This document shows, piece after piece, positions 55,449 through 64,000 of a stretch of DNA of 64,000 bases. This DNA comes from Adiantum capillus-veneris (taxonomy: Eukaryota > Streptophyta > Polypodiopsida > Polypodiales > Pteridaceae). Position numbers and translations under genes: made by a program. Every line of letters starts with the position of its first letter. The stretch's first letter is position 1. Where the stretch lies: contig CM043944.1 in the NCBI GenBank assembly GCA_014529385.2, positions 57,948,768-58,012,767 on the forward strand, read 5' to 3'. The notes below the pieces were generated by a model that was given only the letters and a program-made list of their open reading frames with translations, did not search any database and was not told the origin of the DNA.

Positions 55449-56738
55449 ACCAACAACCTAGAAATTCAACTAGATGATCAAGTAGTGGCCAACACCACTA
55501 ATGATGCAAGATCACAATTTATGGCACCTATCCCAGAGATAGATGAGCCATGGCCAAATGAATTGTGGGAAGCAATTAGAAGTGCAAAAGATGGAAGTAC
55601 GACTTTCCAATTTGCACCCATAACTGAGGTCAATACAGGGCATGAAGTCTATCAGGGAGACATTCAATCTCTAAATGGAGATGCAGGGACGGAAGTTTCA
55701 ATTGAAAGCAAACCAGAGTCCTTGAAGACCTTACCCTCATACATAGGAGAACATCAGGCTAACTCAGAGACTAGAGTGGTGCCATCTCAGAGGAAATCCA
55801 TATCCAAGATGATGGATACAAAGAGTATTGAAGAGTTGATGTCAGCTCCAATACAGTGCACCATTACTCTATCTGAACTGCTTAAGATTAGACCACATGT
55901 ATGGGATGAAGTAGGCAACAATTTGGGGAAGATGGGATTGAAGATACCTCTTCAAGATCTACCCTCAAATGAACAATCAAACAAAACTCAACAAGAAAGT
56001 GCAAACGCTAAACCTGTGCCAATAAACAAGGTGGGGAAATATTGCGAAGGAGAAGAAGGAAACACCACCTTACCTGTGGAACACGAAGGAGTTAAAACAT
56101 TGGCTATACTTGATAGTGGGGCTGGAGTAGCCATAGCCACAAAAGACATTTGGGAAAAATGGGGTAGAACAGCGCTTAGGAAAACTAGAATGAAGCTCCA
56201 ACTTGCAGATGGATACACGGAAAAAACTCTCGGTATCTTAGAGCAAATTATTGTGACTTCTTGTGGAATTGAATATGAACATACATTTGCAATAGTAGAT
56301 TTTGGAAAAGGGAACAATTTTGATATCATTTTAGGAAGACCTTTCATGCGTCAACTTAAGATGGTTCAAGATTGGGGCTATGACTATATCTACTTGAGAC
56401 ATAAAAAGATCACCACAAAAATAAGCATAAAAGACCATAGCTATAGAGATGTGAATAGAACTCCTTTAGAAGAAATTGACTCTACTATAGTCAATGGGAA
56501 AGAGATACCTGCGTGGCTACAAACCAAACAAGAACTTTGTATGTATGGTGCTTCGAAGTGTGGAAGCTCAGTGAAGGAGGATTGCATCCTAGAAAGATCA
56601 ATGGACAATGAAGCTTACATACTGGAACCCTTTCCAGAGAAATTATTTGAGCCATTTGGATGGACTCAAATATTGGCAACCTTGGATGTGTGTGTAAATG
56701 AGCTAACTCCAACCAAGTTTTGTAATGAAGAAGGCTAA
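55449..56738 (+). pseudogene. E2 protease
   Basis: Same frame after TAA at 55446-55448. Shared blocks with E1 include SKPESLKTLPSYIGEH and CTITLSELLKIRPHVW. The active site is LAILDSGAGVAIATKDIWEKW, Asp at 56112-56114, followed by LQLADGYTEK and FDIILGRPFMRQLKMVQDW. All protease landmarks are intact. It ends with TAA 56736-56738 in place of the Tyr of E1 (EEG stop D against KDGYD). It would process the Gag polyprotein. Confidence 0.88.
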
Positions 56739-57728
56739 GACCTACTTTCATGTTTTATGTTAAAAGTGTTGAAGGAAGCTAATGAAGTTTGTGAGTGTGA
56801 AAGCAGAAAAAGTGAGACAGATAGCTACATCCTCGAGCATGAGGCAAAATTGAAAATGAAGGAAGCAGAGAAACCACAAGAATATGTCATTATTGACATA
56901 CCTGAAGAAACAACAAAAGTTGTTTCAAAGAAGCCGACTCCAGAAAAAGTGTAAATGAAAGTAGATGAAGGAGAAAAGCTTCCAAGTTCAACGGCAAATC
57001 TTCAACAAACACAAGATCAAAAGAAGAACAGGGACAAGGAAGAAGATGGACTATCTCCTACGATGATCAAATTCAATTTATGCGGACAAACAGGGCTCAA
57101 GGTTACATGTTCGGCCGCAATAGATCCAGAAGCAACAAAGAATCTAATGACTTATGGAACGTGGATCATGATGGGAAAGCCACCAATCAATGAGCTAGAA
57201 GAAACAGTTTACACAAGTTCAAAAATGCCGATTCCTAGCTTTGGAGTGGCAGAAGCTATACTCAAATTGAGTACCGGGGAGTATAAAGATACTTTCCACA
57301 TAATCAACTCCCATCATATCAAAGAGAGTCTGGTCCTGACAGAAATCTGGAGGAATATCTTCTTCGGGCAACAACAAAAAGCATCAACAACAACAACAAA
57401 GACGGTCCAAGAGACATCAACAAAAAAGACACAACCATCTGCAGCAGAAAAAGATAAGGCCAAACTAAACATTAAAGAAGATCATCCTCGCAAGTCTGTT
57501 TTACCTTCGACAAGCCCACATCAAAGCTCAAGCGAAGCCTCTACGTCAAGAGCCACACCATCAACAATGCAATGGAAACCAAAGCAAAAAGTCTATCAAC
57601 CAAAGTTTCCATCACAAAAAAGCATCCAGAAGAAGCCGAAGAATGTCAACCAAGTGTTGGTATCCAAAGAGCACATCCAAGTCAAAGACCCAGTTTGGAT
57701 ACATGAAACACGGGTTCAACCACAATAA
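56739..57728 (+). pseudogene. E2 second protease-like domain, catalytic triplet lost
   Basis: Same frame, with TAA stops at 56952-56954 and 57726-57728. A charged linker leads to MIKFNLCGQTGLKVTCSAAI then DPEATKNL, aligned with E1 IIECKVGTNQIKARALLDSG then AQANLL. D-S-G is thus replaced by D-P-E. The later hydrophobic-Gly motif is replaced by ESLVLTEIWRN. It keeps the fold-level order but should be inactive. The tail begins with MQWKPKQKVYQPKF and DPVWIHE. RT, RNase H and integrase, which separate the two proteases in E1, are absent, so the join near 56830-57000 marks a deletion of about 4 kb relative to E1. Confidence 0.68.
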
Positions 57729-58646
57729 CAAAACGTGATAGGGTGGGTAGCATCAAATGAGTCAATCATTGCTCAAGGCTACTTCAAAGGAAACATTAAT
57801 GTTTGGGCCAAAAAGCCTAAAGTAACAACCTGGATGTACTCACCTCAAGAAAGAAGTTCTACAATGAGCAAGCCAAGCTATCAACGCAAAACAACCATCT
57901 CAACTAGGAGAAAGAAGAAGCAAAAGAAAAGAGCTTCAAAGAAGCAAACAGTACAACAAATATGGGTACCAAAGTCAGAGATTTATCAAGCTACCCAACA
58001 AGGCCAAATGAAGACAAAGAATAGAATGGTTCCCATCAAGCTACTTGAAGCACAAGGATTCTATGAAGGTAACACCCAATTATGGTTACCCAAAGTAGTT
58101 GCTCAACCTAAAGCCACTAAGACCAACCAAGTAGCAAAGGACCCCACACAAAGACAATCAACAACAACAAAGAGCCAATGGAGATTAAGCACAACCAAGG
58201 GAGAAACAACCTCAAAATGGATCCCTCGTCTTCAATCACAAAAGCAAGGCTTTTACAATGAAAATCGTCAGGTTTGGATACCAAAGCCTAGTGTCCATCA
58301 AATTATACAAGAAGATAAAATGCCAAAGACGGTCACACAAGGACCAAAAACAAGATGGGTTCCAAAATTGCTAGTGGAAACTCAATCACAGAGAACCCAC
58401 ACATCTCGACAATCGCTTCTCATGGAAATTAATGCAAAGGCTACATCAAGCCCTATCAGAGCTAAAGGGCTTGTTTTACAAAGAAGTATCAACATACAAC
58501 AAGCAAGTCAAGAGGAGCCAAAATATGCCAACCTACTCAACAAAATGGTGGCATCCAAAGACCAACCCAATGAAAGAGGCCTAAATTTCAAGAACTTATG
58601 GAATTGGGTTTCCGGCCTTGAACAGGTAAGTCCAAGTCGCCATTAA
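57729..58646 (+). pseudogene. E2 W-P-K repeat tail
   Basis: Continues the frame for about 300 residues. It is basic, Gln/Thr/Ser-rich and carries spaced motifs INVWAKKP, TTWMYSP, QQIWVPKS, TQLWLPKV, SKWIPRL, RQVWIPKP and TRWVPKL. Several are preceded by a G-F/Y-x-E/G-N element (GYFKGNINVW, GFYEGNTQLW, GFYNENRQVW), a longer repeat unit that E1 has largely lost. It ends ...SPSRH with TAA at 58644-58646. Function is unknown. The conserved Trp-hydrophobic-Pro-Lys core with variable spacers suggests repeated binding to one partner. Confidence 0.7.
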
Positions 58647-59745
58647 AAATACATGGCATAAAAGTCAAGAGTCGGGCAGTTGAGCCACTAAATGAGCAAG
58701 GCATTAGTCCCAAAGCTTCAAGTAATATTCTCTGTGGTCTAAGAGTCTTAGCTATTCTAGGTACTGCTCAAGGTGGAGGAGTTGAGCATATTTATGTTGT
58801 GTCTCTCATGCTGGTATAGGTGAGCATAAGATTCCAAGTCTATGTATTTTAAGTTTCGTAAAGTGAAGAAGAGAGTCCAAAAGACACTCAAGCACTATGC
58901 ATAGTGAGTAATGAGTGGAGAAGCTTCAACATCAAAAACCCTTCTTGGAAATGTGGAAGCTATTGAGACGTCCTTGGATATCACATGTGCTACATATATT
59001 CCTTGAAGCACCCAACAACTCATTTTTCACACCGCATGATTTTCTTGAAAGAACTCTTGTGTGCATATAGAGTGTCCCATAATTGGCACTTGCATTACGT
59101 ACTCTTACTTTATTTCTCCCAAGCACTCACCTTGCATGAACATGTACTCAACTCCCAAGTGTTCAACCCCAATAAGAGCGTATACCAAAGGCATGTTTTC
59201 CCACTGGGTTTTTTCCTTTGGTCATTCAAGTTCTAGACCCTAATTTAGAAACACCCATCACTATCCTATTGTATATATTCCTTCCATCAAATGAAACCAA
59301 TAAAGAATTTGTTACACGATCTTCAAAGAGATAAAGTGGGGCCACATTGTTCTCAACTACGCTTCGACAAGAGCAGCTCTTATCTTCAAAGATACCAACA
59401 AATCCCTATTGACAAAGTGGCAAAGAAAATCAAATAGGAGATGCCAGTGCACATAGGTCAAAGTCTCAAACATTTTGAGATACGAGCCCCAATAAAAAGT
59501 CAACTGCACCAGGAGGCAAAGTATCCAGAGAAGCAGGTATCATCGACCAACTGCACAAATGGAAAGGTAAAGCAGGATGTGCAACAACATGCACAAATGC
59601 TTCGTCCACAACATCCAAATCACAAAGAACACATGTTCATCAATCAAAGGCAAATGGGCACCCCATTTGAACAAGCAAAACATGCCAGATATAACAATCC
59701 AGGAAGGGGAGAGTCTCATCAACAAGAAGACCAGACTACAAATGG
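58647..59745 (+). other. E2 3' noncoding region
   Basis: 1.1 kb between the last frame and the pre-PPT hairpin. No supported gene, and no counterpart of the E1 accessory ORF or its palindrome array. Confidence 0.55.
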
Positions 59746-59782
59746 TCGTGTCAAGGGACGACACGAGCTAGGAAGGGGGGAG
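59746..59782 (+). other. E2 pre-PPT hairpin and polypurine tract
   Basis: Stem TCGTGTC/GACACGA (59746-59752 with 59760-59766), loop AAGGGAC, then AGGAAGGGGGGAG ending at the 3' LTR. Equivalent to E1 29153-29189. Confidence 0.8.
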
Positions 59783-60724
59783 TGTTTGGAGGTGATAACA
59801 ACATACAAGTGCCCACCTAGCCAAGGTGCCCGTTGGATCAGCTGGCCAAAGTTTTGATGTGGTCACATTATTTTTTCGATGTTTAATACATCAAACCCTG
59901 TAAAAGCCTAATGTCAATCGTCTATGTCAAGTCTAAGTCAAAGATGTAATTTTTCCAATGATGTATGTAAAGGTCCATGAGAAGTTGGCCGCCGGCCACT
60001 TTAGAAAGCCCTAGGTATATAATACACTGAGGTTAGTGGGAAAGAGGAAATTATTTTTTGAAGATAAGTAACTATTGCGTTACGCACAGAGAGCTGCCTC
60101 TTTGCTCAAACTTGTAATCATCGCTTCTGTGGCTACGGTAATCCAAATTCAGTTTTGTTTCTTTCATTGTGTTCCTCTTACTCTGCTCTTTCATTCAAGT
60201 GTAAGCATTCAAGATTCGGTCAAGATTTCAAACGCATCCGTTTAGGCCTTAATCGCTGTTTTGAGTGTTTATATGTGTATTTTATGTTGTTTTGACCCTA
60301 GGAGAGGCTTTAGGGACCCAAAAACGACCCTTTAGGGTCATCCGTTTACTATTTTTACGTACTGTGGGACGAACGATCGAAATCTTTGTACCTCTCCAGA
60401 ATGCTATGATAGTGATAGGATATGTTCCTGATTGATAGTCCCCTGTAGCTTCCCTTCAAGTTTTGTGCAATTCCGATATGATTTGCAAGGTGAACGGGCG
60501 TGATGATTGTAGAGCTGTGTAGAAGGACATAGGCAGATTACTTGTCTTTAGTGCGATTGATTTTCTTGTAGAGTTAGTAGTTGCATCTCTTTGAGTTCAC
60601 TTCATTAGGGTTGACATCCTAATGAGTTTCCATGCCTCATCTGTGTCGCTTCCCCTGTATCGATAATTTTATGTTGATGCTTGAGAGCTATGCTATGGAC
60701 GTCCGTCGCGGCGACCCTCAAACA
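59783..60724 (+). repeat. E2 3' LTR
   Basis: 942 bp, starting TGTTTGGAGGTGATAAC and ending CCCTCAAACA. Its copy of the CGATCGCGATC motif has decayed to CGATCGAAATC (60373-60383). Confidence 0.93.
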
Positions 60725-60729
60725 GGTAC

Positions 60730-62290
60730 CTGAGCAGCTCCTCTTAATTGACATTAACTCAGTTTACACTATAGTTCTCATAGCACACATACAGGAGTAT
60801 AAGAGGAGGGTAAATTGTTCTATAAAAGGAAAGTAAATGCTTTCCACTGCAATCACTTAAAAGTCTTGCTAAAATAGTTGGACCATTATAGAAAAGGGAA
60901 AATTAATCACATCTAGGTACCAACAATGAAACATTTTCATTAACTAAACATAGTTGTGCTATATGTGTAAACAACCATCCGTTAATGTTGTTTAAAAAGT
61001 TTTACTTGGTATCCAAAAAAATTGGCCACTAAAATTATTTCTTAAACTACTTGTTCAAATTGGTCTAATAAACAAATTTGACTGGCACTTAGGGGCTTTG
61101 TCGTGACACATAATTGAAGAAATACTTCCCAATGTCAATCCCAGAGACTCATATTCTCCACATGTGGAATATGTCTCATATATGATGTTGAGAAATATGA
61201 AATCTTTCAAGTACGCTATGTACTTGTGTGGAGATAACTATAAATACTCTATGATGCGATTGAGACAAACCCTCATGGACCTTGCTTCACACTGGTTAAA
61301 CCAAATTCTATGAGTTCTTAGACCATATTTCACACTTTGTGACTAAAAACATGTGTCAAACATAACACTATCATGTAGGTTTATAACTACAGGGTGTAAA
61401 AATGTATTTGGTACACTCTTGCTCCAAAATTCTTTTCTCCCACAAGACCTTGATATGTGTCTGAAGAGTGAAATGGGTGAAACCATTCTAGCACATGCGT
61501 CCCACTTGAGAAACCAAATCAAAGCATTTTTTTTTTTAAATAACCAAATCATATGCTTACTAGGAAGTGAAAAATATCTTACACTTACCTAGAGATCAAG
61601 TGCTCTTTTCCAACTTGTATATTACCCAAAATCCAGCTTCAAAAGGCCCAATATTTTTTTTCCAACTTTTCCAACTTGAAACTTGTACATTACCCAAAGT
61701 CCAACCTCAAAAGGCCCAATATTTCTTTGACATGTTAAACAATAAATGAGAGATTAGTGAAAATAACCTATATTTAGCAATAACCATGGGTTTTGTCTTG
61801 AAAATTCAAAATCTTGGGTTAGATTTTGCATAGAAATTGCTTAAACTGTCAATTAACTATGACCAGCATAGTCTACTATGTCACCAATAGTGATTGTTAG
61901 CAGCTTGTGAAGGTGAACTTATCTACTACCCCTTGGCATATTGAGGACTTCTTTGCTTGAACAACTATGAAGAGGCTAATCCATGACCCTCAAAATCTAT
62001 ATATTGATTTTTCATTAGGTGTGTCATACCCCTCAAAATGCTCCTCCTATAGAGTAAAGAGCAAATCCTCTCAAGATGGAATCTTATTCACAAATGGATA
62101 ACTAGATTGAAAAAATGAGAGTGAAAGTGTTTACTTGTGTTTAGAAGAGTTAAAGGCATTTTATATTAATCCTAGTAGTTATTAATATTATTCAATATTT
62201 TTTGAATTTCAAATTAAATTAATTTAAAAAACTACATTCCCTCTCCTCTCCCAAACAGCCACCTCCTATCGTCTCTATCTATCCGCACCC
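60730..62290. other. Unassigned AT-rich sequence
   Basis: No gene supported. The first tens of bases may complete the U3 of the decayed LTR at 49013-49787. A ~70-bp direct duplication with TTACCCAAA(A/G)TCCA(G/A)C(T/C)TCAAAAGGCCCAAT occurs at about 61622-61720. Confidence 0.4.
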
Positions 62291-62297
62291 CCCCATC

Positions 62298-62299
<2 letters not shown>

Positions 62300-62364
<65 letters not shown>
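62300..62364. repeat. (CT)n microsatellite
   Basis: Uninterrupted CT repeat of about 64 bp, followed by C-rich sequence. A C tract lies at 62622-62638. Confidence 0.9.
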
Positions 62365-62366
<2 letters not shown>

Positions 62367-62801
62367 CCCCCTCCCCCTGTGGGGAACTGGTACCCCCTCC
62401 CTCTATCTCATCCCCGCTCTTCCCACCATGGGAGTCGCCCCCTCCTCTGCAGGACCCCGTGACACGCCACATGGATTGCGGATCTCCCACATTCCACATG
62501 GCACTCCATGTGGACAGTCATGTGGATTTCCATGAACTGAGTGGTTGTCCATGTAGCCACAAGGTCGTGTGAGGGCCAACTGGGCACCCGTGTGGACTGC
62601 AGGTGTCCTACAGTCCATGAGCCCCCCCCCCCCCCCCCTCCCCCGCCTCAACCCTCTTCTCAAATTTTCACTCCCCTCCCTCAAACTTTCCATTCTCTTT
62701 TCTCTCTTCTCTCACTCTCACTCTCCACCTTTCTCCTCAAAGCCATAAGCACCCCAATTACAAAGAAAATGCAAATTCTAACAAGAAAGTAGTTTAAAGG
62801 A

Positions 62802-63410
62802 GTGGACCACCAAGAAGAAATGATGCTCCACACCACTCAAGAAGAAATTCCTTGGCACATCACTCAAGAGAGAAATTCCTCTCACGCGACGGTATTTACT
62901 ATTGGAGCGTCCGTATTGACGGCTACATACGTACCTCTGTCGACGGGTACAATCACGTCGACGATCATAGAAGCAGAAAACACAAGGAATGATCATCTTA
63001 CCAATCTCTTTGGATGTGTGGTTAATAGCCACATTTCATCAATCTGGATTGATGTAAATGCTGTGCCATTCAATCATATGTTTCCACACATCCATCTTTG
63101 TCTTCTTTTGGCCAATCCGGCCATTAGAACAAATCATGGTTGTGTAGTAAAACTAACAACCTCTATAGCCGAAAGAGGTTATCAACCCACGATGGCTCGT
63201 TTCATTGTGCCCAAAGTTTTGTTTAGACAAGATCCTATACCATACGATGGGTGTGGCACTTATGAAAGAGAGTTAGTGATGTCAGCCATGTTTGATGACC
63301 AATTAGAGACATTCCCAAGCTCTCTCAAATGTAGGAGAAAATGTTCATTGTATGGGACGGAAATCATTAGTTCCATGCATGGAAATGTTGGGCATTGCAA
63401 GAGCAACTAG
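62802..63410 (+). CDS. Uncharacterised open frame (about 200 residues)
   Basis: An open frame with first ATG near 62820 (MMLHTTQEEIPWH) runs to 63410. Segments include FGCVVNSHISSIWIDVNAVP, HMFPHIHLCLLLANPAIRT, MARFIVPKVLFRQ and YDGCGTYERELV. Composition looks protein-like rather than low complexity, and a second open frame follows at 63439-63672. I recognise no domain. It could be a fragment of a transposon or plant gene, or chance; there is no promoter or splice evidence. Confidence 0.25.
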   Translation: MDHQEEMMLHTTQEEIPWHITQERNSSHATVFTIGASVLTATYVPLSTGTITSTIIEAENTRNDHLTNLFGCVVNSHISSIWIDVNAVPFNHMFPHIHLCLLLANPAIRTNHGCVVKLTTSIAERGYQPTMARFIVPKVLFRQDPIPYDGCGTYERELVMSAMFDDQLETFPSSLKCRRKCSLYGTEIISSMHGNVGHCKSN

Positions 63411-63948
63411 ATGAATTCTCTATACGAAGGTTGAGTACATGATTGTGAAGTGTAACCCAAAGGAGGTGGCGGAATTTCTGTTAGTACTGAGTATGATCAA
63501 CAAAATAAGTTTCTTCACACATATTGGTGCACTTGAGTTATTAATTCCTTTTAAAAGAATTACATTTAAAAATAGGGTGACAAGTTCATTTTTCTCACAC
63601 CACTGCCCACAGTATATTTATGATGCAAAAATTAGCGCTTGTCTATCCGCAGTCCTTATTGGAAAAATTTAATGAAGAAGATAGGGCAAAAATTGAGAGG
63701 GCACTTTTTCATGGCACGGCAATGAACTAATCAAAATGGCTTAGACTGCTCTACAGACGAAGGCGTTGGGTGCCCTGCAAAATACTCGAAACTAGCACAT
63801 AGCGAGACATAAACGACTAAATCTGCATACCTCGAATCACATGACGCCTAATCCACGTTGTACACGAGCAGAGAGAGAAAGAGAGCGTGATAGAACGAGA
63901 GAGCACGTGCAGGCGCACCTCCTAGAGCGGAGTGCTACGCCGGCACTA
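63411..63948. other. Unassigned sequence
   Basis: A frame at 63439-63672 (MIVKCNPKEVAEFLLV...) might continue the preceding open frame but has no recognised motif. A GA-rich run lies near 63868-63904. Confidence 0.3.
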
Positions 63949-63999
63949 ACAAAATCATACCAGTTGCAGTGGTGGCTAGCCACTGCAGCATGATTTTGT
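63949..63999. repeat. 51-bp inverted repeat at the window edge
   Basis: Outer arms ACAAAATCAT and ATGATTTTGT are perfect complements (63949-63958 and 63990-63999). Inner arms GCAGTGG and CCACTGC pair around the centre. It may be a small foldback or element end. Confidence 0.55.
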
Positions 64000-64000
64000 G

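Larger units (their letters stand above)
49788..60724 (+). mobile_element. E2: LTR retrotransposon of the E1 family, lacking RT-RNase H-integrase
   Basis: LTRs at 49788-50728 (941 bp) and 59783-60724 (942 bp) start TGTTTGGAGG and end CAACCA or CAAACA. The flanks are GGGAC (49783-49787) and GGTAC (60725-60729), a target duplication with one mismatch. The LTRs differ by several percent, so E2 is older than E1. Coding content is the Gag N-domain and partial Gag, zinc knuckle, protease, then directly the post-integrase module. Protein similarity to E1 is high throughout. Without RT or integrase it must rely on a partner such as E1-type elements. Confidence 0.92.

Overview
This window looks like repeat-rich nuclear DNA of a land plant. 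The evidence is Ty3/gypsy and Ty1/copia LTR retrotransposons of plant type, primer-binding sites matching plant tRNA-Asp and initiator tRNA-Met, long CT/GA microsatellites and layered nested insertions. An endonuclease-less Penelope-like reverse transcriptase may point to a large-genome fern, lycophyte or gymnosperm rather than a flowering plant, but that is a weak inference. I see no convincing host gene, no rRNA and no intact tRNA gene. Almost every coding stretch is a mobile-element gene in some state of decay.

Layout. 1-2291: Penelope-like RT remnant, then a degenerate ~31-bp tandem repeat. 3287-4304: foldback/palindrome cluster abutting a truncated Ty3/gypsy element (G1, minus strand, 4304-10758) that has two RNase H domains. 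11395-13646 plus 30134-30147: Ty1/copia remnant (C1, minus). Its LTR is split by E1 (13647-30133, plus), a 16.5-kb Ty3/gypsy-class element with 944-bp LTRs about 99% identical and a perfect 5-bp target duplication GGTGT. 30378-38919: a rearranged Ty1/copia element (C2) with inward-facing LTR-leader ends. Its gag is interrupted by E3 (about 32431-37945), an LTR element without pol. 38920-47160: mostly unassigned DNA with a hairpin-bearing repeat array, a possible tRNA-derived SINE, scraps of LTR-element ends and compound CT repeats. 49013-49787: decayed minus-strand LTR into which E2 (49788-60724, plus) inserted. 60725-64000: low-complexity and unassigned sequence.

The most interesting material is the E1/E2 family. 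E1 encodes, in order, an unrecognised N-terminal Gag domain, Gag, zinc knuckles, protease, RT, RNase H, an integrase whose HHCC zinc-binding module is duplicated in tandem, then a second retropepsin-like domain with a tail of repeated W-I-P-K motifs, and finally a separate ORF beside the 3' LTR. E2 keeps Gag, protease and the post-integrase module but has lost RT, RNase H and integrase; its second protease has lost the catalytic triplet. Both elements carry short perfect palindromes repeated at about 270-288 bp in the 5' leader (E1 also in its 3' noncoding region). A related motif lies 373-379 bp downstream of the TATA box in each LTR. A seven-base-pair hairpin with one compensatory base-pair change precedes the terminal polypurine tract in both.

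Limits: everything was read by eye. Domain names rest on visible motifs, element ends on TG...CA, PBS/PPT and target duplications. Novelty statements were not checked against any database.
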